Positions 35,185 to 43,426 of a DNA stretch of 64,000 nucleotides are shown piece after piece. A model generated the notes under the pieces. That model worked only from the letters and a program-made list of their open reading frames with translations. It made no database searches and was not told the DNA's origin. A program made the position numbers and the translations under genes. The first letter of the stretch is position 1; every line of letters begins with the position of its first letter. Origin of the DNA: Phycisphaeraceae bacterium (GTDB lineage: Bacteria; Planctomycetota; Phycisphaerae; Phycisphaerales; UBA1924); assembly GCA_019636625.1 (NCBI GenBank), contig JAHBXE010000010.1, forward strand, positions 1 through 64,000, in the 5' to 3' direction.

Positions 35185-36570
35185 TTACGAGCAGCCGGCC
35201 GCGAACTTGTTGAGGTAACACTGGAAGTCGTTGGCGGTGAGGGCCGGTACGCCGGTGCTGCCGTCGCAGTTGGCGTAGCTGTCGCCGGCGGCAAACTTGT
35301 TGAGGAAGCACTGGAAGTCGTTGGCGGTGAGCAGGGGGGCGCCGGTGCTGCCGTCGCAGTTGGCGTAGCAGGTTCCGGCGCTGACGGTGAGCGTCGCCGG
35401 GGTGCTGGTCACTGATCCGCAGGAATCGCTCACGACGACCCAGTACCCTCCGGCATCGGAGGCCGCAACAGGATTGATGGTCAGCGTGGAACCGGTGGCA
35501 CCGGAGATGGATCCGCCGTTGACCAGCGCCTCACCGTTTCGGTGCCACTGGTACGTCACGGAGCCGACACCGGAGGCGGCGGCGCTGAACGAGGCCGAGG
35601 CCCCTTGAGCAACGGTCAGGTGCTGGGGTTGCTGCGAAATCGCCAATGGTGTGTACGCGGTGGAACCCCACGCTCCCGGCGTGCCGACTCCCAGCGCGGA
35701 GCAGGCATTCATGGCGGAAACCCAGTAGTAGTACGTGATGCCCGGCGTGGCGGACTGGTCAACGTAGGTGGTCGCCGACGACGATGTTGTATGGATCGTT
35801 TCCGCGAGCGAGATGACATCCGACGTTCCTCGCAGGACGTTGTAGCCGGTGATCTGCGGAATCGCATATCCGGCCGACCAGGTCACACGGATGCCGCCGC
35901 AGGCTTCCGCAGCCGTGACACTCGAGGGCGGAATCGGGATCGCCCCGCGCACCCCGGTGTCCATGTTGCTGGGTCCGCTGTTCCCACAGGCCGCGCTGGA
36001 ACGAACCCAGTAGTAGTACGTCTGCATCGGAAGAGCCGTCTGATCGCTCAGCGAATCGCCGAACGTCACGCCCGCGAGAGTGGAGGATTCCCAGTCATTC
36101 ACCGTGTTGCGATAGACCTGGTAGAGCGGCGAGCCGGCCACCGTGTTCCACGACAGCTCGACGCTGCCGCACGTCCCATCGGAGGCGACGAGGCCCGAGG
36201 GAGTGCCCGGCGTGGACCCGCGATAGCCGACATTGGGGCCCGCGTAAGGGCCGAAGTTGTTGCCCACGCACGCGGCCCGGAACGCGCGAACCCAGTAGTA
36301 GTGGGTAACGCCCGGGACCGCGGTCAGGTCCATCCATTCGGATTCGAAGGGAGAGCCGATCAGAATGGCCTGCCCGAGGTTGTTGTTGAAGCTCCGCCAC
36401 ACTTGGTAGGAGGTGGCGCCTGACACATCGTTCCAGTTGACGAAAACGCCGTTGCACTGCGTCCCGTCCGAGGCCGACAGCCCGCCCGGCGTTGCGGGTG
36501 GGCACTGGGCGATGGCTGAGGCGGCGAAACCGGCGACCGTGGCAACCGCGGCTGTGCATCTGGCGTTCAT
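35185..36570 (-). CDS. Secreted Fn3/Ig-like protein with dockerin-like tail
   Basis: The 461-residue product has a signal peptide (cleavage near SAIAQ, residue 22) and three fibronectin-III-like repeats, each ending in a Y-Y-W-V motif (THYYWVRAF, YYYWVRSS, YYYWVSAM). An Ig-like domain follows (QPQHLTVAQGASASFS to YWVVVSD, about 310-395). Two near-identical 31-residue units YANCDGSTG.P.LTANDFQC complete the C-terminus. The last resemble EF-hand/dockerin calcium loops and are common on Phycisphaerae exported proteins. Many Cys pairs suggest a disulphide-rich extracellular protein. No enzyme domain is present, so binding or adhesion is the best guess. Confidence 0.83.
   Translation of the reverse strand: MNARCTAAVATVAGFAASAIAQCPPATPGGLSASDGTQCNGVFVNWNDVSGATSYQVWRSFNNNLGQAILIGSPFESEWMDLTAVPGVTHYYWVRAFRAACVGNNFGPYAGPNVGYRGSTPGTPSGLVASDGTCGSVELSWNTVAGSPLYQVYRNTVNDWESSTLAGVTFGDSLSDQTALPMQTYYYWVRSSAACGNSGPSNMDTGVRGAIPIPPSSVTAAEACGGIRVTWSAGYAIPQITGYNVLRGTSDVISLAETIHTTSSSATTYVDQSATPGITYYYWVSAMNACSALGVGTPGAWGSTAYTPLAISQQPQHLTVAQGASASFSAAASGVGSVTYQWHRNGEALVNGGSISGATGSTLTINPVAASDAGGYWVVVSDSCGSVTSTPATLTVSAGTCYANCDGSTGAPLLTANDFQCFLNKFAAGDSYANCDGSTGVPALTANDFQCYLNKFAAGCS
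35188..35374 (-). repeat. Tandem dockerin-like DNA repeat (2 units)
   Basis: Two units of about 93 bp, nearly identical at DNA level, encode the paired NCDGSTG...LTANDFQC modules at the C-terminus of the secreted protein. Shared blocks include CACTGGAAGTCGTTGGCGGT in both copies. The identity suggests recent duplication or gene conversion. Confidence 0.75.
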
Positions 36571-36671
36571 GGGCGTGCCTCCCCGGCCTGAGGCCGGATT
36601 CTGTTGCGTCTTTCACCCCGAGACGCGAGAATGGCGGGGACCGCCCACAGGAATCCACGAGGTTTTTTCAC

Positions 36672-37262
36672 ATGCAGGACTCGGACCCCCAGATCACGGC
36701 GGCAATCCTCGGCGAAATCGCCTCCGGACGCCGCGAGCGGGCGGGGAACCTCGCGGCCTTGGTCTATGACAACCTAAGGCGTTACGCCGCGGCGGTTCTG
36801 GGCCGGGACGATCGACGCGACAGAACCATGCAGCCGACAGCGCTCGTGAACGAGGCGTTCCTCCGCATGGTCGACCAGTCCCGCGTTGACTGGAAGGGAC
36901 GGACGCACTTCTTCGCCGTTGGCGCGGAGATGATCCGTCGCGTGCTGGTCGATGACGCGCGTGCGCGGCGAGCTTCCAAGCGGGGGGGCGGATGGGAGCG
37001 GATCTCGATCGACGATGCCGCGAACCGCCCGATGGACGGTTCGGATGTGGACCTGCTGGCGCTCGATGAAGCGCTCACCACCCTCGCTCGAGTCGACCCC
37101 CGGGCGGCCCGGGTTGTGGAGCTCAAGTTTTTCGGCGGCCTGCGCGAGGAGGACGTCGCCGTGATCCTCTCCGTCTCGGCGAGCACGGTGCGCGATGACT
37201 GGAAAATGGCGAAGGCCTGGCTGCGCGATGCGCTCCGCGAGAACACCCATGATCGGCCCTGA
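36672..37262 (+). CDS. ECF-type RNA polymerase sigma factor
   Basis: A 196-residue sigma factor of the type often annotated as Planctomycetes/TIGR02999-like ECF. Region 2 shows TMQPTALVNEAFLRMVDQSRVDWKGRTHFF and the basic RRVLVDDARARRASKRGG; region 4 shows ARVVELKFFGGLREEDVAVILSVSASTVRDDW with the helix-turn-helix. The start MQDSDPQI at 36672 avoids an upstream run translated from the divergent spacer. Its last 14 bases overlap the kinase gene, so the two are coexpressed. In such pairs the kinase is thought to control the sigma factor, there being no anti-sigma gene. Confidence 0.9.
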   Translation: MQDSDPQITAAILGEIASGRRERAGNLAALVYDNLRRYAAAVLGRDDRRDRTMQPTALVNEAFLRMVDQSRVDWKGRTHFFAVGAEMIRRVLVDDARARRASKRGGGWERISIDDAANRPMDGSDVDLLALDEALTTLARVDPRAARVVELKFFGGLREEDVAVILSVSASTVRDDWKMAKAWLRDALRENTHDRP

Positions 37263-40200
37263 GCGCTACAGCGAGATGAAGCGCGTGTACCTGGGCGCGG
37301 AGCGACTGCCCAAGGGTGAACGCTCCCGGTTCATCCGCTCACAATGCGGTGACGACCATGAACTCGAAGCGCAGGTCCGCCAGCTGCTCACCGCCAGCGA
37401 GCAGCAGCCCGACTTCCTGGAGAGCCCCGCCCTGTCCGGGCGCGCCGGCCTTGCCCCCGGTTCGACCGTTGGCGCTTTCACCATCGTGCGTTTGCTTGGC
37501 GAGGGTGGCATGGGCATGGTGTACGAGGCGGAGCAACGCGAGCCCAGCCGGCGCGTGGCGCTCAAGATCATCCGGTCGGGCGCGTTCTCGGAGCGCCTTC
37601 GGGCCCGTTTCCGGCATGAGATCCGCATCCTCGGCCAGCTTCGGCACCCGGGGATCGCGCAGATCTACGAGGCGGGAACCCTCTCCATCGGGGCGGAGCA
37701 TGTTCCGTTCTTTGCCATGGAACTCGTCGAGGGACCTCCGCTGCTCCGCTTTGCCGACGAGCGCAGGCTTTCCGATGTCGACCGCCTCCTGCTCATCGCC
37801 CAGATCTGCGACGCTGTTCATCACGCCCACCAGAAAGGGGTGATTCACCGCGACCTCAAGCCCGGCAACATCCTCGTCGAAGACTCCCCCACGACCGACG
37901 GGAGCAGCACGGCCTCGCCGATGCAGATCAAGGTTCTCGACTTCGGCATCTCGCGCCTGACCGACACGCAAACCATCACCATTCGGACCGAGCCCGGTCA
38001 GCTCGTCGGGACACTCCCGTACATGAGTCCGGAACAGGTCGCCGGCGCCGGCGAGGCCGTGGACATTCGCAGCGATGTGTACTCCATCGGGATCATCGCA
38101 TTCGAGCTGCTCACCGACCAACTGCCCTACGCCGTCCGCGAGGCCACGCTTCCCGAGGCGGTGCGGATTGTTCACGATGCACAGCCCGCCCGCCTTGGAA
38201 CGATCCGTCGTGATCTGCGTGGTGATGTGGAGACCATCGTCGCCAAGGCGCTCGAGAAGAACCCGAAGGACCGGTACCAGTCCGCCGCGGAACTCGCCGC
38301 GGACATCCGACGGTTCCTCCGCGATGAGCTGATCCTGGCGAGGCCCGCCTCCGCGCTGTACCAGATCCGGAAGTTCGCACGGCGCCACCGGCCGCTGGTC
38401 GTTGCGGCGGGCGTGGTGGTGCTGGCCATGGCGGCCGCGACCGCCGTGTCCGTGCGGCAGGCGGGCATCGCGATTCGCGCTCGCACCCTCGCCGAGAACC
38501 AACAGCGGCGTGCGGATCTCAGCGCCGAGTCGTCACGTCGGCTGGCCCTTCGGGCCACGCTGGCCGCGGTCGGCGCCGCGGTGGACAGCGGAGACCCCAT
38601 CTCCGCTCGCCGTTTGCTCGACGCTTCGGATGAGTCGTCGCGGGGATGGGCCTGGCAGTACTGGAGCTCGCGGCTCGATCAGAGCATCTCCGTCGTGACG
38701 GTGGACACGCCGATCGTCGGCGCGTGGATCAGCCCGGACGGCCTCGAGATCGCGACGATCACGCAGGACGGCGTCCTTTCGCGTGGCACCCCGCGTGACA
38801 CCCGGGCCATCGCGAGGCTGGGCGCCGATGGGTGCACCGCCGCCGCGTTCACGGGCGATGGCTCTCGCGTCGTGGCGATCACCGGTCCGACAGCGCAGAG
38901 CCTCGACATCTTCGACGCCAGCAGCGGAACCCACGTGAAGCGTCTCGGGGAACTCGAAGCCCGCGGACAAATGGTCGAAGTTTCCAACGATGGCCAGACG
39001 GTGCTGGTCGCGCTCAAGCGGTACTACGGCACGCCACCCGCCGACGATGTCTGGATCTGGCGTGGCGAAGAGCCCGGGCAGCCGCTGCAGACCAAGCTCC
39101 GCACGAACTACATCTCGCTCAGCGCCGATGGGAGGCGGGGCTCCTTCGGTTTCTTCCGTGCACGAGCGATCGATACGGCAACGCTCGAGTTCACGATCGA
39201 CAGTCCCGAACTGCCCGCCTGGCTCCGCGGCTCGCTCAGCCCGGACGGTTCATCGCTCGCCGCCGGGGGCGAGGACAAAGTCGTACGCGTCTGGAAGTCG
39301 GGCCAATCCAGTCCAATGGAACTGCGAGGCCACACCGGCTCGATCACGGCCGTGGCGTTCGATCACGCCGGGCGGAGGATCGCCTCCGCCGCGGAAGACC
39401 TCACCATCCGGTACTGGAACCTCGAAGATGGCCGGCCCCTCGCGGTCCTCTCCGGTCACCGAAAGCCGGCGCGGCGGCTGGCGTTCTCACGCGATGACTC
39501 TCGGCTGCTTTCCGTGTCGGACGATCGAACGGTTCGCACCTGGGTGCCCGACCCGGCCGACGGCGTGACGACGCTGCGTGGGCACACCAGTTACGTCTAC
39601 GGCGCCGCCTTCACGCCAGACGGGAGCAGGATCGTCTCCGGCGGGTGGGATCACGCGATACGAACCTGGGATGCGGGCAGCGGGCGCGCGGTCGCCAGCA
39701 TCGATGACCTCGGCGACTACATCACCGCCGTAGCCGTGTCCCACGACTCCGGCCTGGTGGCCGCCGCGCTCAAGCAGAGCGAGTGGGGCCCCGCCATCGT
39801 CACCATCCGCGAGGCCGATACGGGCGACGTCATGCTGACCCAGCGGGTCGGGCGCGGCGAAGTGGGCGACCTGATCTTCACACGCGACAACAAACGCCTC
39901 TGGATGTGCTGGCAGTACGGCGGGGTTGGTGAACTGGACCTGGAATCTCGCGTGCTGTCAACCAAAATCTCCCAGCACAGCGTCCTGTCCTTGGCGCTCT
40001 CGCCCGATGAACGCCTGCTGGCGGCGGGCACGGCAGATGGGACGATCCTTCTCGCCGATGCCGCGACCGGCGAAGTCCGCTCCCAACTGACCGGGCATAC
40101 GGCGTGGGTCGCCTCCCTGAGCTTCCATCCGACGCGACCGGAGCTGGCCAGCGCCGCGACCGACAAGACCGCGCGGATCTGGAACATCGAGTCCGGCGTC

Positions 40201-40509
40201 TGCCGCGCGGTGCTCGACAGCCATTGGGACAAGGTCTACGCGACCGCCTATTCGCCCGATGGCTCGATTCTGGCCACCGGCTCCAACGACACCACGGTCA
40301 TCATCTGGGATGCCGCTTATGCCGACGAACTGACCCGCCTCAAGGGCCATGAGGCGTACGTGTACTCGCTCGCTTTTTCCCCTGATGGCCGGCAACTGGC
40401 CAGCGCATCGGGCGATGGAACAGTCCGGATCTGGGATACCCGGCCGATTCATCAGCGATGGATGGCCAAAACCACCCCTTCCTCTTCCGGGGTGGATTCC
40501 CACGATTGA
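37249..40509 (+). CDS. Transmembrane Ser/Thr kinase with WD40 propeller
   Basis: A 1086-residue Hanks-type kinase. The N-terminal 60 residues form a helical region, then the kinase domain follows with GEGGMG at 84-89, ATP-binding Lys106, catalytic HRDLKPGN at 200-207 and DFGIS at 231-235. A single membrane helix at about 382-402 leads to an extracytoplasmic part with more than ten WD40-type repeats (for example TAVAFDHAGRRIASAAEDLTIRYWN and SLAFSPDGRQLASASGDGTVRIWD). The start overlaps the sigma-factor gene by 14 bp. The propeller probably senses a ligand or partner and signals through the kinase to the sigma factor; that role is inferred. Confidence 0.94.
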   Translation: MIGPERYSEMKRVYLGAERLPKGERSRFIRSQCGDDHELEAQVRQLLTASEQQPDFLESPALSGRAGLAPGSTVGAFTIVRLLGEGGMGMVYEAEQREPSRRVALKIIRSGAFSERLRARFRHEIRILGQLRHPGIAQIYEAGTLSIGAEHVPFFAMELVEGPPLLRFADERRLSDVDRLLLIAQICDAVHHAHQKGVIHRDLKPGNILVEDSPTTDGSSTASPMQIKVLDFGISRLTDTQTITIRTEPGQLVGTLPYMSPEQVAGAGEAVDIRSDVYSIGIIAFELLTDQLPYAVREATLPEAVRIVHDAQPARLGTIRRDLRGDVETIVAKALEKNPKDRYQSAAELAADIRRFLRDELILARPASALYQIRKFARRHRPLVVAAGVVVLAMAAATAVSVRQAGIAIRARTLAENQQRRADLSAESSRRLALRATLAAVGAAVDSGDPISARRLLDASDESSRGWAWQYWSSRLDQSISVVTVDTPIVGAWISPDGLEIATITQDGVLSRGTPRDTRAIARLGADGCTAAAFTGDGSRVVAITGPTAQSLDIFDASSGTHVKRLGELEARGQMVEVSNDGQTVLVALKRYYGTPPADDVWIWRGEEPGQPLQTKLRTNYISLSADGRRGSFGFFRARAIDTATLEFTIDSPELPAWLRGSLSPDGSSLAAGGEDKVVRVWKSGQSSPMELRGHTGSITAVAFDHAGRRIASAAEDLTIRYWNLEDGRPLAVLSGHRKPARRLAFSRDDSRLLSVSDDRTVRTWVPDPADGVTTLRGHTSYVYGAAFTPDGSRIVSGGWDHAIRTWDAGSGRAVASIDDLGDYITAVAVSHDSGLVAAALKQSEWGPAIVTIREADTGDVMLTQRVGRGEVGDLIFTRDNKRLWMCWQYGGVGELDLESRVLSTKISQHSVLSLALSPDERLLAAGTADGTILLADAATGEVRSQLTGHTAWVASLSFHPTRPELASAATDKTARIWNIESGVCRAVLDSHWDKVYATAYSPDGSILATGSNDTTVIIWDAAYADELTRLKGHEAYVYSLAFSPDGRQLASASGDGTVRIWDTRPIHQRWMAKTTPSSSGVDSHD

Positions 40510-40578
40510 CCCGCCGATACTTCCGCTCGCTTTCCCGCCCGCCACACCCCTCAACCGGGGGTCGGAGGGACGGCCAAA

Positions 40579-40650
40579 GCCACCTTAGCTCAGCGGTAGA
40601 GCGATGCTTTCGTAAAGCATAGGTCCAGGGTTCAAATCCCTGAGGTGGCT
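40579..40650 (+). tRNA. tRNA-Thr (CGU)
   Basis: A complete 72-nt cloverleaf. The acceptor arms GCCACCT/AGGTGGC pair, the D-arm is GCTC-AGCGGTA-GAGC, and the anticodon stem ATGCT/AGCAT encloses TTCGTAA with anticodon CGT at 40611-40613. A 5-nt variable loop and the T-arm CAGGG-TTCAAAT-CCCTG follow. The discriminator base is T. CCA is not encoded. Confidence 0.95.
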
Positions 40651-40968
40651 CTTTTGGCGTGAATTCCGCGGTTCAGCCGCCCTGTCCGGGCCTTGAGACA
40701 CTTCCACCAGGCTACCGGGAACCTGCACTTTCCGGACCTGCCCGGCCACCGCCGCGACAGCGTGCAAACCGGAAGAGGACCCGAATAGTCACGGGAGACC
40801 CGCCATTGGCCTCTGGCGCATGGAACGCCGCCAAACACGGGAACCCCGTTGGCCGACGAGAGTCTTACCTATCGTTCCGCGGTACGAATAACCGCGGCGG
40901 CGCAGGCCGGGAGTTGACACGAAGCGTTTCCGCTTTCTTCCCGAAGCCGGGCGCCACAGGAGTCCGCC
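40651..40968. other. 318-bp spacer after tRNA-Thr
   Basis: A CTTTT run follows the tRNA. I see no gene, RNA structure or strong repeat in the rest. The last 30 bases contain AGGAG near the following start codon. Confidence 0.6.
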
Positions 40969-41952
40969 ATGAAGGCATCTCGATTCGCCCCTCTCGCCGC
41001 CCTCAGCCTTTGTCTTCTGGCCGGCGCGGCAACGCCGGCCGTGGCCCAGAGCAACACCGGCGGCACGACCGCCCGGACGGGTGTCCCGCAGCGTGACACG
41101 ATGCGTCTGCTCATGCGGCGGATGACCGTCGAGTTCACCGAGAAACGACTCGAGGACATTCTCACATTCATCAAGGAATCGACCAACGCCGACATCGAAC
41201 CCTACTGGGTGGATGACCGCCACGCGGAAGGCCTCGACAAGGACAAGGTCATCAGCGTCAAGGTTGAGAATGCGACGATTCTCTCTTTGATTGAGAAGGT
41301 GCTGGATCGCGCCGCGCCGGAAACCGGCGGTGAGGCGACGTGGCAGATGTCGGAATCGGGGACGCTCCAGTGCGGGCCGCGGGCGCGGCTCAACAAGCAC
41401 CGCCGTATCGAGATTTACGACATCAACGACCTGCTGATGGAAGTTCCGGACTACCGCGAAGTGCCGCAGATTGATCTGCAGCAGGCCCTCCAGGCGAGCC
41501 AGGGCGGTGGCGGCGGCGGCGGGCAGAGCCCCTTCCGAAATGACCAGGGCAACCAGAACCAGAACCAGCGCCAGCAGGAGCGTCAGGAACAGGCCGAGGA
41601 GCTGGCCACGCTCATCCGCGATCTCGTCGAGCCCGATCAGTGGACGGAGAACGGCGGCACGGGCGGTTCCATCAAGTACTACAAGGGCACGCTCATTGTC
41701 AACGCGCCGGACTACATGCACCGCGGCATCAATGGTTACCGCTGGTGGCCCACCAAGCAGACAGTCGCGATGAAGACCACCGAGGGCCGGCGTTACGTCA
41801 CGCTCGGCGTCGATGCCGGGATTTCAACCGTGGACGGCTTCGCGCAGCAGCCGGTCACCGCCGTCGTCGGTGGGCAGCCGGTCTCCAGCGGCCCCCCGGG
41901 CGGCGGTGGGCAGAAGTCGCCGGCGAACAAGGAAGGCGACCGCAAGCGGTAA
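40969..41952 (+). CDS. Exported protein with STN/secretin-N0-like domain
   Basis: A 327-residue protein with a clear signal peptide (LSLCLLAGAATPAVAQ, cleavage about residue 27). Residues about 50-115 (VEFTEKRLEDILTFIKEST through ILSLIEKVLDRA) have the pattern of an STN domain, the small fold at the N-terminus of secretins and TonB receptors. A Gly-rich and Gln/Asn-rich linker (about 180-205) follows, then GGSIKYYKGTLIVNAPDYMHRGI, which resembles the second half of a secretin N-module. The tail is Gly/Lys-rich. No secretin barrel is present. Function unknown; it may be a periplasmic partner of secretin-type complexes. Confidence 0.65.
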   Translation: MKASRFAPLAALSLCLLAGAATPAVAQSNTGGTTARTGVPQRDTMRLLMRRMTVEFTEKRLEDILTFIKESTNADIEPYWVDDRHAEGLDKDKVISVKVENATILSLIEKVLDRAAPETGGEATWQMSESGTLQCGPRARLNKHRRIEIYDINDLLMEVPDYREVPQIDLQQALQASQGGGGGGGQSPFRNDQGNQNQNQRQQERQEQAEELATLIRDLVEPDQWTENGGTGGSIKYYKGTLIVNAPDYMHRGINGYRWWPTKQTVAMKTTEGRRYVTLGVDAGISTVDGFAQQPVTAVVGGQPVSSGPPGGGGQKSPANKEGDRKR

Positions 41953-41997
41953 GCCTGCGGTCTAAATCCGGCACATTCACGCTTTGCTCTTGGCCCT

Positions 41998-42819
41998 CTA
42001 CGCCGCGGGCACCACCACGGTGAAATCACTGCCTTTCCCGGGTTCCGAGTGGACCTCGAGCCGTCCCTCGTGCGCCTCGATCAGCCTCCTGGCCGTGGGC
42101 AAGCCGAGCCCGGTCCCGCCCGACTTGGTGGTGAAGTAGGGCTGAAAGATCTTCTCCAGGGTCGCGGCATCGATGCCCGGTCCCGTGTCAATGACGTGCA
42201 GCGCGACTTCCGGCTTGCGGTCGATGTTCTGTTGTTTAAGGGTTCGGAGAATCAGCTCTCCCCCACCGCTCATGGCCTGCACCGCGTTGAGCATCAGGTT
42301 CAGGACCGCCTGCTTGATGTGCGCCACATCCAGCTTCGCCGGGAGCTCTCCCGGCCACAGCTCAACCCGGAGTCGCACGCCCTGCTGCTGGGCCTGGGGC
42401 ATAAAAAAGTCCGCAAGCTCGGTGACGACCTGGTTCAGGTCCGCCGGAATCGGCTCCACCCGCACCTGCCCTGCGAACTGGAGGAAGTCTGTCAGGATTC
42501 CCCGGAGACGCTCCACCTCGCGTCGCAGCGCGGCGACTCGTTTCGAAAGCCGCGTCTTCTCTTCCGCCGCGATGGGCAGCTCGGACACCGCTTCGTCCAG
42601 CAACTGGGCGTTGAGCCCGATCGTGGAGAGCGGGTTCTTGATCTCGTGGGCGAGGCCCCCGGTCATAGACCCGATCTCCGCCATGCGCTCGGCGGCGCGC
42701 GCCCGTTTCTCCGCCGCACGGACCCGCGCGTTGTGGCGGCGGACGAGCGAGCGAGCCACGCCGACCGTCAGCAACACGCCCATCGAAAACGCGATCAGAA
42801 TGGTTCCGAGCAGAGGCAC
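41998..42819 (-). CDS. Sensor histidine kinase, NtrB-like
   Basis: A 273-residue membrane-anchored histidine kinase. One N-terminal helix (LGTILIAFSMGVLLTVGVA) leads to a short coiled linker, then an H-box GGLAHEIKNPLSTIGLNAQ with the phosphorylated His. The N-box (NLMLNAVQAMSGGG), G1 (DTGPGID), F (FQPYFTTKSGG) and G2 (GTGLGLPTARRL) motifs follow in order. There is no sensory PAS domain, so input may come from partners or the membrane. No response regulator gene is adjacent. The frame opens with GTG; an ATG lies 12 codons downstream. Confidence 0.88.
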   Translation of the reverse strand: MPLLGTILIAFSMGVLLTVGVARSLVRRHNARVRAAEKRARAAERMAEIGSMTGGLAHEIKNPLSTIGLNAQLLDEAVSELPIAAEEKTRLSKRVAALRREVERLRGILTDFLQFAGQVRVEPIPADLNQVVTELADFFMPQAQQQGVRLRVELWPGELPAKLDVAHIKQAVLNLMLNAVQAMSGGGELILRTLKQQNIDRKPEVALHVIDTGPGIDAATLEKIFQPYFTTKSGGTGLGLPTARRLIEAHEGRLEVHSEPGKGSDFTVVVPAA

Positions 42820-42858
42820 AGCCTCAACGATACCCGCCCCCGCCAGCCAGCGCGCCGC

Positions 42859-43146
42859 TCAACGGCGCGGCGAACGGGTGTAGCCCTTGGACGGTTTGAC
42901 CGTGATCTCCGGATCGTCGATCCGGACGGCCTTGGTCGCCTTCCACCGGTTGTCCGTCCCCTTGGCGGCGTCGTAGAGCACCCGTGAGCCGTCTTTGAGC
43001 ACACGGAACCCTTCGCCCTGAATGACGGAGAAGTGAACAAAGATGTCCTGACCTTCAGGGCCGACAATGAACCCGAACCCCTTGCGGGGATCGAACCACT
43101 TGACAGTCCCTTCGACATCGCCCAATCGATCCGCGTTGTCGCTCAT
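42859..43146 (-). CDS. Cold-shock domain protein (CspA family)
   Basis: A 95-residue single-stranded nucleic acid-binding protein. RNP1-type GTVKWFDPRKGFGFI and RNP2-type DIFVHFSVI are intact, with the family's Lys and aromatic residues. It is longer than a 67-70-residue CspA owing to a short acidic N-terminus and a basic tail ending GYTRSPRR. Likely an RNA chaperone. It stands alone between the histidine kinase and the pnp terminator. Confidence 0.93.
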   Translation of the reverse strand: MSDNADRLGDVEGTVKWFDPRKGFGFIVGPEGQDIFVHFSVIQGEGFRVLKDGSRVLYDAAKGTDNRWKATKAVRIDDPEITVKPSKGYTRSPRR

Positions 43147-43349
43147 GTTCAGCCCCTGACTCTGTCACCCTCGACGTCGTCGTGCCTTTGGGGGGCGTCG
43201 GACCTTCTTCCTCCAGTCGCAAACACACACCGGGAATACCGGTAGACGAGCACATGGACAAGGCCAAGCACCGGCACGGAACGAAAGCGTGCCGGCTCGT
43301 TCACGAGAAGCATTCAGATTACCAGAACCTCGCCCCGCGTCAAATCAAC

Positions 43350-43370
43350 CCCCGCCCGCATATGGCGGGG
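43350..43370 (-). terminator. Likely pnp terminator hairpin
   Basis: On the minus strand CCCCGCC-ATATGCG-GGCGGGG gives a 7-bp GC stem 57 bp beyond the pnp stop, followed by TTGATTTG, a weak T-rich tail. Confidence 0.5.
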
Positions 43371-43426
43371 CGGCGTCAAGGCCCCAACGGGCCCGGGGAC
43401 TCTGGTTTGCCTTTCCGCCCCGTGGT

